The notes below the pieces were generated by a model. That model searched no databases, was not told the origin of the DNA, and saw only the letters and a program-made list of their open reading frames with translations. A stretch of 64,000 bases of DNA from Rhipidocladum racemiflorum. Its lineage: Eukaryota > Streptophyta > Magnoliopsida > Poales > Poaceae. The translations under genes and the position numbers were made by a program. This document shows positions 36,425 through 48,724 of this stretch, piece after piece. How positions within the stretch are numbered: position 1 is the stretch's first letter; each line of letters starts with the position of its first letter. The stretch lies in NCBI GenBank assembly GCA_036346355.1, contig CM070572.1:3355001-3419000 (forward strand), written 5' to 3'.

Positions 36425-36795
36425 TACTGAAATCGTCTTAAAAATCGTCCCTAGTCCAGTAACGATTTTCGTTGAAAATTATTTGAAAATCGTCCAAAAT
36501 CGAAGAGTTCCAAATTCAAACTTTTTGAACAAAAAAACAAAAAAAAATCGAAAATCACTCGATATGTTTCGATAATTGTGATATTTGCCTCGATAATTAG
36601 CCGACCAAGTGAACTTCTTCGGCGACCAATTTTTGAGCGATTTTCGTTTGATATGTCTCGATAATCGTGATATTTGCGTTGCATAAATTTTCCCGATTTT
36701 TTTAAATGTAACTGATTTATTAACCAGTATCTAATATCATACCAATTTAATAAAATCAATTATCATAATATTTAAACGATAATCGATGATAAATT
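36425..36795. repeat. dispersed repeat A, copy 1
   Basis: About 370 bp shared with 43175-43560: both contain GTAACGATTTTCGTTGAAAAT-like text, then a poly-A-rich CAAAAAATCAGAAAAAA patch, then repeated TCGATAATCGYGATATTT and an ACCGGTxTxTAATATC end. The copy at 43175 starts CAGGGTTCACTTT, a hAT-type end. It ends close to the ABHD17-like transcription start region. Confidence 0.75.
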
Positions 36796-37030
36796 GAATA
36801 TGAACAAGCACAAGCAACCAAAGACACACAAGAGAAGAGAAAAGAAGAGCGAGGAGAGAGAGAGGACCAACAACGAAAGGAACACCATCCTCTCCTCCAC
36901 TCCACCACCTTCCTCATAAGAAAGAAAGGAGCAAACCAGAAGCACCTCACGTTGCGAATCCCACCGATCGCCTCGGCACCCCCAAAATAGGCAGCAGCCA
37001 TTAGCGAGGCTCCGAGGGGGAGGGGGAAGA

Positions 37031-40000
37031 ATGGGGAACGTGACGTCGTCGGTGGCGGCGCGGCTGGCCTTCTTCCCGCCGGAGCCGGCGACGTATGAGG
37101 TGGTGGCCGAGGAAGGCGGCGGGCTGCGGATGACGGGTGTGTCGGCCGACGCAGGCGTCGAGGTGCACGCGCTGCCCACCAGGGGCGGCACGCGCGTCGT
37201 CGCCGCCTTCTGGCGCCACCCCTCCGCGAGCCTGACACTGCTCTACTCCCACGGCAACGCTGCCGACCTCGGACAGATGCTCGGCCTCTTCCTGGAGCTC
37301 CGATCCCACCTCCGCGTCAACATCATGAGGTCAGGGACCTTGTAGCTTTACCCCACGTGTTAGTCCTCCTCCATTGCTTCCGCTAATTTTCTTCGCATTT
37401 TCTGGCTTCGAGTTAGTGGTGCATTCAACCCCGGTGTTCTTGGTGTTGTGATGTGTGTGGCGTGCGCTCTCGAGTCTGCATGGCTAATTAATTAATCGAT
37501 CAATCTTCAGTTTATTTTTTCGGTTCAGCATTTTTTTTTTGGGTAGAGGTTCCGTGCAGCTGGATTTGGCGGGCTGTTCGTTGTATTCCTCATAAGATTC
37601 CATATGTGGAGTTATTTTCCTCGCTGCAGGACATGCTGCTTTGGTTAGAAGAGGATTTAATTGGAGTTATTTTTGTTTGTTTGTTTGTTATTCAGCCAAG
37701 TGTGATTAAATAATAACTTGGTGGTGTTTGGAACTTTTTAATTGACTTGGAGAAGATCTGGCTTTTCTTGCAATCATTCTATTGTTCTTGTAAAAATCAG
37801 GTGAGTTAAATCTTCCGTGAAGGGGTTGAATTGATAGCTTTGCTTAAACTTTTTAATTGACTTGGAGAAGATCTGGCTTTTTCTTCCAATCATTCTATTG
37901 TTCTTGTAAAAATCAGGTGAGTTAAATCTTCTGTGAAGGGGTTGAATTGATAGTTTTGCTTAATTGTTCTTTTAGTTCCGCTAATTATGTTGAGGGTGTA
38001 ATTGGCCATGAAGCTGATTATAAGCTTCAACGTTAGGAATCAGCTTCTTGCCTGCTAGGTTAATATAACTTTAAAGCCATGTCTTTTGTTTAATCACTCC
38101 TTCTCTGGATAACTTTAATTGGTTATGAAGCCGATTCCATGCTTTTTTTAGTTTGATTTACAACAAGATGATAGCTTTAGTAGTTCGATTTAATTCCTTC
38201 ATGGAGGTCATTTGCTCCAGTAATCGGTGTCATCTGAGGTTAACCTGGAGAAGATTCCATGTTATTTGGGCGGACTCAATTATTGTTGCATTTGTATCAG
38301 TTACCGGTCATCGATCCGCTAACGAGCGAGCGTTAAAACGTACGGCTGTATTTGCGAAAATTGCAGCATAGTTGCGTTGTAGATGGGAAAATTACGGATT
38401 TTTCTGGAGCTATTCATCGTTGTGGTTCTGTGAAGGATTCAAGAGTACGTTTTTCTAGAGAGAAAAACACACACACCAGGCCCCTGAGTATTATTGTAGG
38501 AGAGGTTATGGTGTTTGGATTTAGGACCGATAATTTGCATGCTGTCATGCTGGGTGAAACTCCGATAGTCCAACAAATCTGCATGAATAGTTTTTCCATG
38601 GGTTATTGTCAAATTTCATATTCAGTGTTTAGATAACCTTTTTGGTGGATCAAGTTGATGACTGCTGCTTGACTTTGAGAACAAAAGCGTTTCCACCACC
38701 AGAAAAGTTGCTATCTGACTGTTGGGATTGTGGTTTTTCCTTATAACAAAAAACATATAAACAATGGAAAATTATGTTGAATTAATATCCTGACATTTTT
38801 CTTTTCATGAATGTAACCAACACACTGTATGTTGCATGTGGCTAAAGCTGTTCGCTTGGTTTTCTTTTGCAGCTATGATTATTCAGGATATGGGGCCTCT
38901 ACAGGAAAAGTAAGAATCTGAACTCTTAAGTAATTTTAAGAGCGCAAACGAGATTCTCCTATTACTTAAATTTGCAGTCAAGTTGTCTTTTGGATATAGA
39001 TTGTCCGGTCGTATTCTCACATAGACTTTCTGTTTTGCGATCATGATGTCTCCTGTATATAGTTGTGCCACATTTTCAGCAATGGTTCAGGCTGACAACT
39101 ATTGATTGGATTGTTCCCTATCCTTTTTTTGTAATCAACTTCATGTTCTTCAATAGTTGTATGGGCATCCTTTCTCAAAGCAAATCATTATTATTCACTC
39201 TTTTCTTTCTTGGCCTCATCTAGAATAGGACTTTAGCGAACGGCTAGTTAGGCTCTTTCAATTTTTACATTCGCTACCAATACCCAAAATAGTCATATTG
39301 TCTTTCTGCTATTCTAGACCATGATGGTATCTTTGTTCTGGTAGTAATCCTTTTGTCAAAGTTCTATGCATCAACTCCTAATACAAGTTGCACAAATCTT
39401 GAAGTAAACGAAGGGGTAAGTAATCACTATCTATCTTTCATTCATGCTTTAATATTTGTGCAACTTCCAAAAAGTGATGCATACAAGTACCTCGCCAACA
39501 GCCCCAACTTATAGGTAATGGATCCCCACTAAAAAACTTACTGGGTCAAGTTGATAATCAATTAGCATGTGTGCTTGTTCCCACATGCAGCACATAGTTT
39601 TGTGAATTGCTGAACATTTTTCTAAGAGACAACTGGAGTTGGAACGGAATAGGTGATAGTTGGCACGTTCCTATCTATGCACTTAGGTTACGTAGCTGAG
39701 TACATTTTCCCCTTGTATGGAATGCATACCCTGACTATGTTCCTTTTTCAATCATGTTTTCTGCTTCAAAAGCCTTCGGAGTACAACACATACTATGACA
39801 TAGAGGCTGTCTATGACTGTTTGAAAAAGGAGTATGGGATAGAACAAGAGGATCTAATCCTGTATGGGCAATCAGTTGGAAGTGGACCAACATTGCACTT
39901 GGCTTCACGTTTGGAAAAACTAAGAGGGGTTGTCCTTCACAGTGCTATACTATCAGGCATACGGGTTCTCTATCCAGTAAAAGTGACCCTTTGGTTTGAT

Positions 40001-40944
40001 ATCTTCAAAGTAAGTCTGGATCATAATTTAGCTTTGGTTCTAAAATGGAGGTCATTTATCGTCCTAATCTTCTTGCTGTCAATATGTTTGCAGAACATCG
40101 ACAAAATAAAGCAGGTTGACTGTCCAGTACTGGTTATACATGTGAGTAGGCACTTAACTTTGAATTCTTGATGTCAGTGATCTTTTTCTCAGAGTGAGTC
40201 TCTGTCATTGATTTCTGCATTTTCTGTCACGGGTAGAACCCGATTTTGTTCCTTTCAATAAAGAAATCACACCTGCTCAGCCTCTGAAGTTATAATAGAT
40301 CAAACTATGATAATTCCTTAACTGCAAAAGCTTGTTACTAGTGTCCTGATGCACATGGACCATCTGTGTTTACGTACAGTGTTGGGTTATTATGAGTCCC
40401 TTCAATAAATGAATCCTTTGCTTCAGGACACCTCTCAAACCAGTAGTAGTATATACCATAGATTTGGTTAACATGGAAGGAACCATTTCCCCTATGAACC
40501 TTATTCTGAATGTCAACCCAATCTGTTTCCAAATGTTGTGTTTAGATATATCCTTCAATACATGTCCAGTGAACTAAATTCGACAGGTCATGTGCTTCGC
40601 TAATTTTATTTCGAGAATACGACATGCTTCATTATCACTCTCAAGTGGGTTTTTGTTTGATCTGGACTTGCTGAATCATATGGCAGGGCACAGCAGATGA
40701 CATTGTCGACTTCTCTCATGGCAAGCGCCTTTGGGAGCTGTCCAAGGAAAAGTACGAGCCTCTATGGATCAAAGGCGGTGGCCACTGCAACCTGGAAACT
40801 TACCCTGAATACATCCGGCATCTGAGGAAGTTCATAAACGCGATGGAGAAGCTTGCGAAAACTTCGAAGGCGCCCCAAATGCTGCCATCTTCGAGCATCA
40901 CCGAAGTAAAACACAACAAGTGCCTGAGATTTGGGAAGAGATGA
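37031..40944 (+). CDS. ABHD17-like alpha/beta hydrolase
   Basis: Five GT-AG exons encode 292 residues: 37031-37329, 38873-38909, 39773-40009, 40094-40141, 40687-40944. The protein has the alpha/beta-hydrolase fold of the ABHD17 group, which in animals removes palmitate from membrane proteins; the plant substrate is unknown. The oxyanion region is YSHGNAADLG (about 74-83), followed by YDYSGYGASTG (101-111). The nucleophile elbow YGQSVGSG gives Ser146; Asp211 or Asp212 lies in GTADDIVDFSHG and His240 in GGGHCNLE, completing the triad. The start MGNVTSSV fits an N-myristoylation signal, so membrane association is likely. Exon 1 is GC-rich, as usual for grasses. A TE remnant lies in intron 2. Confidence 0.92.
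37732..37962. repeat. 115-bp tandem duplication in ABHD17-like intron 1
   Basis: The segment 37732-37846 is repeated directly at 37847-37962 with few changes. Both begin AACTTTTTAATTGACTTGG and include AAAAATCAGGTGAGTTAAAT. Each copy therefore carries a GGTGAG donor-like site inside the intron. Confidence 0.95.
39370..39490. mobile_element. MITE remnant related to 1391-2330 outer element
   Basis: ACAAGTTGCACAAATCTTGAAG followed by GGGGTAAGTAATCAC and TTTCATTCATGCTTTAATA closely matches 1926-2010. The flanks TTCTATGCATCAACT and GATGCATACAAGTACCTC correspond to the inverted arms. It lies in intron 2 of the hydrolase gene. Confidence 0.75.
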
Positions 40945-42590
40945 GCTCCCCCTTCACCATTTTAGCTCCCACTAACCATGCTGTTGCTCACATAGAAGAT
41001 GAAGAACTGACAGACGAAGCCAGTCAAGCGGAAGGAAGGAATTCCTGCTGACTCTGGTGCCGCACAGGGAATGCCGCGGCCTAGCTTATGGTCGGCCCGT
41101 ATGGGTTCCAGATTAGACAGACTTATGGCTGCAATGTGCTGGAGATGCGATGAAAATTTGTATCCATGTTCTGAGTGAAGAGAAGTCTAGTGGAAACGAG
41201 AAAATGTGGCCTGTTCGGTAGTTCAGTTATTACGAGCCCCTGAGCTCTTTTTTCCCCTTAATTTTTTTTTTACTTTGTATTAGTTGTTGTGCAAAAGAAT
41301 TAATTACTTATGATTGATTGCAACGTGCATTGTGTGCCGTCGTGTAGCCTTTTCGCGACTGTTTAGATTCGGTTTGGTTACATGATGAAGTGTTAGTCAC
41401 CGACACATATTCCATTTTTCAGTCGGCAATGCAGAGCCAAAAACTTGTCACATGCATTTACCGCGAGCGGCATTCGCCGAGGTGAAAAGAGGGGCGCTCC
41501 ATGGAAAATTTAGCATCCAGAGACACAGCCGCGTGATGCGGTTGAGAGTTGGGTCCGACCGTCCGAGACGAATTGGCGTCTGCCCCGTTCACGGTGAACG
41601 AAGGGAGGCTTTGGGCCGCTCACGAGGATAGGATGGGCCTTCGGCGGAACGAAGCGCGCGTCGTCGGGAGGGCGGTGAGGAGGTGCCGGACTGCTATTAA
41701 GGTGTATAATTGGTAAATATATATATTTTAAATGCAGCTATTGAAATGATATCAAATATATTAAATAGAATTTCGGTTTAAAATTGGTAATTATGATAAT
41801 ATTTTGGTTCGGTATCGTAAATACTATATTTACTAAACTAATATGAATTTTTTTTTTACTTATCATTTTAGACATCAATACGGTTTCTAATACATACCTT
41901 CGACCAATACTCTATCTAACTGTAGTTAGTAAAAATTGTTACACATATTTGACCATTGCTTTGATAAATCTAGTGATATTATTTATGTGCAAGCAAAGGA
42001 ACTTACTGCTGGAGTACTCCTTCGATCCAAGGATAACGAGTATACACTGATACCTGGAAATTTTTTTTTTTTTTAAAAAAAATACTAAGAGATCACTTCT
42101 TTAACGGGTCCGATTTGTTGATTGAATTTGTTCCAATTTTGATAGGTGTCGGATTTGTAAGATCTTAGAACTATTTGCATTATACTTTGAACAGACTTCA
42201 AAAATATGCATTAGCTTTGTGATATTATAAAAGTATTGTATAAGATTGTATAGTGATATATGTGAACTACTGCGGCCGAGCTAGAGAGGAAATTGAGCCT
42301 GGATTGTAAAGACATCAATCCACCCGGATCTGCTTTCTTCCCTGCTTGCATTTGCGTTTGCTCGCAGACCATCCTCTGCCGCTCTGCTGCTCCGGTCAGA
42401 CTGCTGCCGTAGTGCCATCTGCCATGCATCCAGTGGGGTACATCCCACGGAAGGCTAACTGCCACGGTCAACAATTTAAAAAAGATTCAAACTACCAGGG
42501 GTCACAGCAAGAAATTACTCCTCTAGTCCTCTCCCGCCTACGTACGTGCAGTATCCCGTGCTGCTCTCACGTACTCCCTGATCATTTATA
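40945..42590. other. hydrolase 3' UTR and intergenic
   Basis: The 3' UTR probably extends to about 41250. The rest has no gene. A degraded Stowaway piece (GACATCAATACGGTTTCTAA) is near 41870, and an A/T homopolymer cluster at 42060-42080. Confidence 0.4.
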
Positions 42591-42825
42591 CTAGTTACAT
42601 GTCCGTGCGTTTGCTACGAAAAACAAAATTGATAACGAAAATAAAGATTAAAAAATAAAAAAAATCATTTCACAAGATCAAACATCTATCTTTAACGATT
42701 CTTTTCTTGCGAAAGCTGGCTAATTAAAGCAACGTTTCGTTTCTTGCGTAGGGCAATTAAGCGGCAATTAATGACGCGGGAAGAACGGACCACTGCCACC
42801 AAGTGCTGCTTTAGAATAGTAGAGA
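42591..42825 (-). mobile_element. non-autonomous Helitron, second copy
   Basis: On the minus strand it starts TCTCTACTATTC and ends GGACATGTAACTAG, with A and T at the flanks. It has the same 235-bp length as 10272-10506 and differs from it at scattered positions. Confidence 0.85.
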
Positions 42826-43174
42826 TAAGACGTGTTTTGACTTTGCATGATAATTAAGATTATGTTGAAATTGAAAAAATTATGAAAGAAAATGATTTAG
42901 ATGTCCTCACTTAATTATCTTGAAGATGAAAGATATATCTTATATGGGTGGTAATGAATAAATATATATGATTGAGAGAGAATAAATAGGTGTATATAAG
43001 AAAGACTTCATTAAATCTACATATAAGTATTATATTTGTGAATAAGATCATTCAAAAAAAAAATTATAAAAGTGAACGGAGGAGAGTACGTCAAGGACGC
43101 CGTTTGAGCAGGGATCAGACGACATGTGCATGTATGCCAACTCAAGGAAGATGATCGTTGCGAGCAGAGTGAAG

Positions 43175-43560
43175 CAGGGTTCACTTTACCGAAATCTGCT
43201 CGGAAATCGCCCCCAGCCCGGTAATGATTTTCGTCGAAAATCGCTTGAAAATTACCAAAAAATTGAAGAGTTTCGAATTCATACTTTTTAAACAAAAAAT
43301 CAGAAAAAACGGTAAACGCGATATTTCCTCGATAATCGCTCAATATGGCTCGATAATTGCGATATTTACCTCAAAAATCAGCCGATCAAACGAACTTCCT
43401 CGTCAACGATAATCGCTCGATGTACCTCGATAATCGCGATATTTATGTCGCATAACTTTTTTCGAATTTTCAAATTTTTTAAATTTAACCGGTTTGTCAA
43501 CCGGTATATAATATCGTACTAGCTCGATAAGATTGATAATCGTGGAATGAAGGGCCTCTG
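43175..43560. repeat. dispersed repeat A, copy 2
   Basis: Homologous over its length with 36425-36795. Its left end CAGGGTTCACTTTACCG is hAT-like, but no matching inverted end or 8-bp duplication was found on the right, so it may be a truncated or solo end. Confidence 0.7.
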
Positions 43561-43758
43561 CCGTGCAAGGTTTTCAATGTGAAGGAAAGAGACGGACTGC
43601 CGGATAGGAGGTCATAGTCCACACCGTAGTATTATTCATCCTGTCCTACGTGTCCGTCCTGACCTCTGCAAGGCTTGCAGGCACAGGCACTACTGCTACA
43701 CATGTCCATATACTACTACACTCCACTGTGAGTCTGTGACGAGGAGAGCGGTAGTACG

Positions 43759-44027
43759 TAGGGATGTAAGTGGGCTTGTTCGCGGTGACCCGCATCACCC
43801 GCTTCAAGAAGACCAGGAAGTCCACTGCGCTGCTCGAGGAGGGGAACGAGAAGAAGAATATGATAATCGGCATGGCCCGCTCATGATGCTTCGGTTCTGC
43901 GAGTTCCTGGTGGTTGTCACCTCCTCCCCAGATGCCGTGTGGGAGATCATGAGTAGTGTTGTGGACTTTCTATTATTCCTGAAGCGGGTGATGCGGGTCA
44001 CCGCGAACAAGCCCACTTACATCCCTA
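43759..44027. mobile_element. hAT-type MITE, 269 bp, 47-bp perfect TIRs
   Basis: The ends TAGGGATGTAAGTGGGC... and their complement match for about 47 bp, flanked by the perfect 8-bp duplication GTAGTACG (43751-43758 and 44028-44035). The near-perfect arms suggest a recent insertion. The interior (43806-43980) is higher in GC and unlike the arms. Confidence 0.92.
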
Positions 44028-44217
44028 GTAGTACGACTGCGTTTTGCGTCGCCGTGAATGGTCCGGAGGAGCGAGGTAAGTTTGGGTGCCCCCGCGCCTT
44101 TAAATGAACTTTTGCATTGGAGGCCGGGAGGGAGGTGCGAGAGAACTCTCCATGAACGTACAACAAAACCATTCCCAATGTTTTCCGCATTATTTAGATA
44201 CTTTCTTACGGCCATAG

Positions 44218-44450
44218 GTGCCTATCGTTCCGGACATAATTTTTAAAATTTTGATTATCAATATCTTCTTAAATATTTAAATATCATATATGGAACTCAT
44301 ATGTATAGATTTATCTCGAAAAGCATTTTCATAATATTATAATCTTATTGGATTTTATAAATGTGTTATAATAAAAATTAGTGATTAAAGTTGTATTTTA
44401 GAGACCGTGTCGATGTCCAAAATAACAACTATTTATGACCAGAGGGAGTA
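44218..44450. mobile_element. Stowaway-family MITE copy 2
   Basis: It shares the family core (TTAAATATTTAAATATCATATATG, CATTTTCATAATATTATAAT) and ends in CCAGAGGGAG before TA. The left end is less clear. Confidence 0.75.
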
Positions 44451-44801
44451 TATGCATGCTCTCCCATGCATTGTATACTATCTAATAACTAGCCCACTCA
44501 ATTAATATCACCAAGTTTCTATTATATTTTTTAGCTAGCCACACCTAATATTACCACTCCTCCCTCATCTTCCTGCCCCCATCTTCCTGAGAATTAAAGC
44601 CGCCACCCTCTTGGCATAGCTGCCCCAAGCCCCCCCTCTCTCTCCCTTATCGCCGGCAGCCGCTGCCATCTTGCCAACGCCACCCAACATCGACCTCTCT
44701 CTTCCGCCATCCTCCTTCCAAGCTGGTCGTAGCCACCATCCCTTTCTCCCTCCTCTCCGTGCCACCTCCCCCTTCTCCAACTCCCCCCCCCTCTCCGTAG
44801 A

Positions 44802-46190
44802 TGTAACACCCTAAAATTCCTTAATATTGTTTATTCATTTATTTATATTTTTTTTTTGTAATTTTCTTTAATTTTTTTGGATTTTTATAAAAGCTTCTTT
44901 TGCTATTTTCAGAAATATAAAAGAAATTTATTTGTAAAAATAAACCTAAATTTATGTTGAAAATAATTTACTTAAATTAAAAATGTTTTTTGAACTTTTC
45001 CTAATTTTTTAAACATTATTTGTTAATTTCTAAAATCCTTTTGGATTTTTTTTGTTTATTTAAAAGCAAAACCCAATCCAAAAATCTTTAATATCCCTTG
45101 GGCCAAAACCCATTGTGCCCGGCCTAATCCTTTCTCTTTTTCTTTGGCTGCTTGGCCCACCTCCTCCTTTACGCGTGGATCAGGCCTCCCCTCCCTCTTC
45201 TTCGCCCAAGGCTGACTGAGCCAGCCTCCCTCCGGCTCGGCCTACCAGCCCATCTAGTCCAGTCTCCATCTCCCCACTCGGCCTGCCCCACGTTAGCCCA
45301 ACCGGGCCGCACGCTCCTTCCTCTCGTTCCATCTCTCTCCTCCCGCCATTGACACCTTTTGAGAGCTTCAACCGATCGCCATTTCCTCCCGAATCAAATG
45401 CACAATTAAAAGCCATAACCCTCACTCATCCACTCCTCTTCCCCGGCCACTAAACTATCTATTGTGCACATTATTCACTCCCTCCATCGTCGTCGGCTAC
45501 AATTCCATACCCATTACCATCTCTTTAATGACCAACGCATCCTATAAATAGGAGACAAGTGTTCACCTTGCTATGCTTGTTCCATTTCACTACTTCCCAA
45601 GCTTTCGCTCTCACTCATGTACTCGAAACCCCTTGAAACTCGGAGCATCGTCCTCGGAGCCAGCCATCGCACCCCGCGTCATCCCCGCCGCACCCGAGCT
45701 CCACATCCCGTGACAAGCGCATCACAAGGTGTGCATGGACTTCCTCTTCCATTCCCTCTCTCAATTTACCTTTCCCCTTTGTACTTACGCCAAATTTTGG
45801 CTTTGTTTCCATTCGTCTGTGCGCCAATTGAGGTCAAACTGATGCTGCTATGGAGCTTCTCCATCCCCGCTAACACCACCATGAACTTCCTCTCGACAAT
45901 GCCATCCTCGTGTGTGCCTTCATGTCGCCCAAGCGCCCCCGACCGGTCTCCTTTGACCGCGCCACCATGCCTTGAGCTGGGCTGCCACCATTCATCCCCA
46001 TGGCTGAACGTCACCGTCTGGCCCCCACTGCCTTTGCTGTTTGTGTTGACGGGTCTACAGTGCCATAGCCTACCTCATGCGTGCCTCTGTTGGGAGGAGC
46101 ATCATCCGATAAGGAGAGATCCCTCATCCGAGTATGTTTGGTGAAACGGCCATAACTTTTGACTCGTAACTCCGATCGGGGCGTTCTTTG
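44802..46190 (+). mobile_element. chromovirus-type LTR, 5' part
   Basis: It begins TGTAACACCCTAAAATTCC, a typical 5' LTR start of grass Del/Tekay-type gypsy elements. A CCTATAAATAGGAGAC TATA box is at about 45541-45556, followed by a leader and a short CT/GC-rich, code-like stretch (45617-46144). The text ACGGCCATAACTTTTGACTCG at about 46147 is of a kind I associate with such LTRs. No 3' LTR end, primer site or internal genes follow, so it is truncated. The short open frames on both strands are not believed to be genes. Confidence 0.6.
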
Positions 46191-47157
46191 GCTCGTTAGA
46201 AAGCTAATGAAAAATAGTATCACGAAGCATGAATATAATGCTGCTTGTGTTGCACATATAAGCAATATCACGAAACGTATTGCCTTTAAAAAAATTTTAT
46301 CCTCATGACCTCTAGAAGAACGATGGCATAAAGATTATACGAATTAAGTCATGTGAAAATATAGCTACGTGAAAATCTAGCAATTTATTAATAAGTTTTT
46401 GCCAACATCGACTTAGAGAGAAGTAGAGCTCAGGGATAGTAACTATAACGCTTAGTTTGATCCTGAAGATGTTACCATAATTCAGAAGATTATAAGTTGC
46501 ACTGCTTTTCCTCAGTGGGTTTTCATGAAATTCTCACATGAAGGTTTTTAACGAGGCAGCATGTGAAATACAATATGCGGATGCAATGTACTTCTTCCCC
46601 ATCCTTTTTTCCTACTGAGTTTTTGGGAGGAGTTTTTGATGAGACATATCTATGATGTGGTATTCGCCTAAGGCGGGGTGTTGAGATATAATCAACTATC
46701 CTGAGGGGTGATTTTTGTTATAAATATATCACTCAATTGCATAAAAAATAATCTGTAATTAAAAAAAAAGAAAAGGGGTTGAGATGCTCTTTATCCTGTG
46801 TTTATCTATTACATTGTTTTTCGGTATTTTTGATTGGTAACCTATCGCGATCAATTGATTATTCAGCATGCTCCACTGATCACTAGCTAAGCCATGTCAC
46901 AGTACCGCATCTGTCGATCTGCATGTGTACTATATTGATGTATCCTGGTACTGCGCTAGCCTGCACCGTCAATGCGCGCGCACGCAGCGCTGCAGCAGTG
47001 GCCACATGCGTGGCATGTGCCCTTTTGTTTTTCTGCATTCATGCGTATCAAATGCATTGCTTACTACGTACGTCGCGGCCAATCGATCGCATGCGTTACT
47101 CTCCCGCGTGCATGTCGTCGTAGCTCTTAACAACCATCATGGGATGGGAATAGGGGG
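46191..47157. other. intergenic, nothing recognised
   Basis: AT-rich sequence, possibly the decayed continuation of the LTR on the left. No gene or clear element. Confidence 0.35.
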
Positions 47158-47525
47158 TGGATACCGAGTCGACTCGACTCGATTCGATCAAACTCGGTAA
47201 GATAATAAGCTAGCTCAACTTGATTCTTTATATTAACGAGCTCAAATCTCAGCTCGGCTCGACCCGTTAAACTCGTGAGTTGGCTCGTTAAACTCGATAT
47301 TGCTATATGAGAGGATGATTGCTATTGAGAATACACAATATGTCATGTGTTATCATACCCGTCTCACATATATATAACAATATTTATTGATTTGGAGGAC
47401 TCGTTAAACTCGCGAGTTAGCTCGTTTAACTCGTTATCTAAACGAGTTCAAATCATAGCTTGACTCGACTTGTTAAGGAATAAATTCAAGTCGAGTCAAG
47501 CCGAGTTTGCGAGTACTCATTTAAC
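47158..47525. repeat. CTCGACTCG-rich MITE-like repeat
   Basis: Multiple copies of ACTCGACTCG, GTTAAACTCG and their complements run in both directions across 360 bp, giving many short hairpins. The texture matches the hAT-type GAGCTCGG-rich repeats at 49312 and 50944, but ends and target duplication were not found. Confidence 0.5.
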
Positions 47526-47599
47526 TCGTGAGTAACGACGTACGCAAGTAGTACGTGTGTACGAGATTGAGTGGTAGGTCTCACACGAAATTACGAACG

Positions 47600-47792
47600 C
47601 AGGGCCGGCCCTGGGGGTGGGCAGGGTGGGCGGCCGCCCCGGGCCCCCCAAGTCAAGGACCCCTAAAGTAATTAAGCAAAGTATCATCCCATGCTTTGGC
47701 ATGCATTATGTTCTGTCTACAGTCTAAAACCCCAAAGTAATTAAGCTAAGTGTCAGCCCATATATACATATATATATATACACATACATACA

Positions 47793-47823
<31 letters not shown>

Positions 47824-47891
47824 GAGGAGGTGAATAGAATCTTCATATAAGTTTTCCCTCCGAGCCCCCAAAATACCGGGACCCGGCCCTG
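47600..47891. mobile_element. hAT-type element with TTF-type ends
   Basis: The ends CAGGGCCGGCCCTGG and GGGACCCGGCCCTG are flanked by the perfect 8-bp duplication TACGAACG (47592-47599 and 47892-47899). It contains a direct repeat (AAAGTAATTAAGCAAAGTATCA / AAAGTAATTAAGCTAAGTGTCA) and a long (CATA)n run at 47764-47822. Confidence 0.85.
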
Positions 47892-47899
47892 TACGAACG

Positions 47900-48238
47900 C
47901 TATGCGTATGTCAGTGTGCATGCATGGTAACGAGCGGCTAATCACTGCACGCATGTTGTGCGTACGTACGATCCTGGGAAAATGCCGGCCTGGCGTATTT
48001 ACTGGCCGCCGGTACGCACCAATAAATGTACGTGCGGCGGCCGGCTCGTTCAGCCGCACCGATGGAACAAAACCCATCGATTGGCAACATAGGAGTATGT
48101 ACTTGCAAGCAAAGCAGCTAGCCCGCCCATTCATCGATAAAACTAGCATACGTTGCCATATTTGCCTATGTGTAGCCCAAGAGCAAATATTATGCATGGT
48201 ACGTACGCACCTGTGCGTGTATTCATGCATAATAAGTA
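47900..48238. other. intergenic, nothing recognised
   Basis: GC-moderate DNA with many CGTACG motifs. Open frames exist on both strands without recognisable features. Confidence 0.35.
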
Positions 48239-48494
48239 CTTCCTCCGGTACGTTAAAATCTATTGTTTTACACGTAATGATCAAACTTTTGAAACTTTAG
48301 TTACTGATATATTTTTAAATATTTAAATTAGATACATGAAAATTATATGTGTAGTTTTGTATTGAGAAGTACTTTTATAATATTATAATTTTATTTAGTT
48401 TTATAAATATATTATAATAAAATTAGTGGTTAAAGTTGTGTTTTGAAAACCTTATCAATGTCAAAAACGTCAGCTTTTTGAAGACCGAAGGAAG
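48239..48494. mobile_element. Stowaway MITE copy 3
   Basis: TA duplications at 48237-48238 and 48495-48496 flank ends CTTCCTCCGG and GAAGGAAG. The core is the shared AAATATTTAAATTAGATACATG family sequence. It is 256 bp long. Confidence 0.8.
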
Positions 48495-48496
48495 TA

Positions 48497-48724
48497 ACAT
48501 TTTAGACATCGACACAAACAAAATTTTGATAATTAATTTTTATTATAATATATTTATAAAACCCAATAAAATTATAATATTATAAAAATACATTTTTAGA
48601 CAAATCTACACATATAATTTTCATGAATCCAATTTAAATATTTAAAATGATATTGATAGTCAAAGTTTCAAAAGTTTAACTGCACCTATGTCCAAAACGA
48701 TATCTATTTGTGGCCGAAAGGAGT
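48497..48724. mobile_element. Stowaway MITE copy 4, inverted
   Basis: It directly follows copy 3 and reads as its reverse complement (TTATAATATATTTATAAAACC, then CCAATTTAAATATTT), ending GGCCGAAAGGAG. The two adjacent inverted copies could pair as a stem of about 230 bp. Confidence 0.78.

Noticed and set aside
44565..44809. Gly/Arg-rich minus-strand frames
   Set aside because: Reverse of CT-rich simple sequence; no family features.
47764..47822. Repeat array that might look like CRISPR-like spacing
   Set aside because: Simple (CATA)n microsatellite in a plant nuclear genome.
47724..48300. Open frames of 186 and 132 codons on opposite strands
   Set aside because: The minus frame includes a translated (CATA)n run and the plus frame ends in a Stowaway element; neither has a domain.
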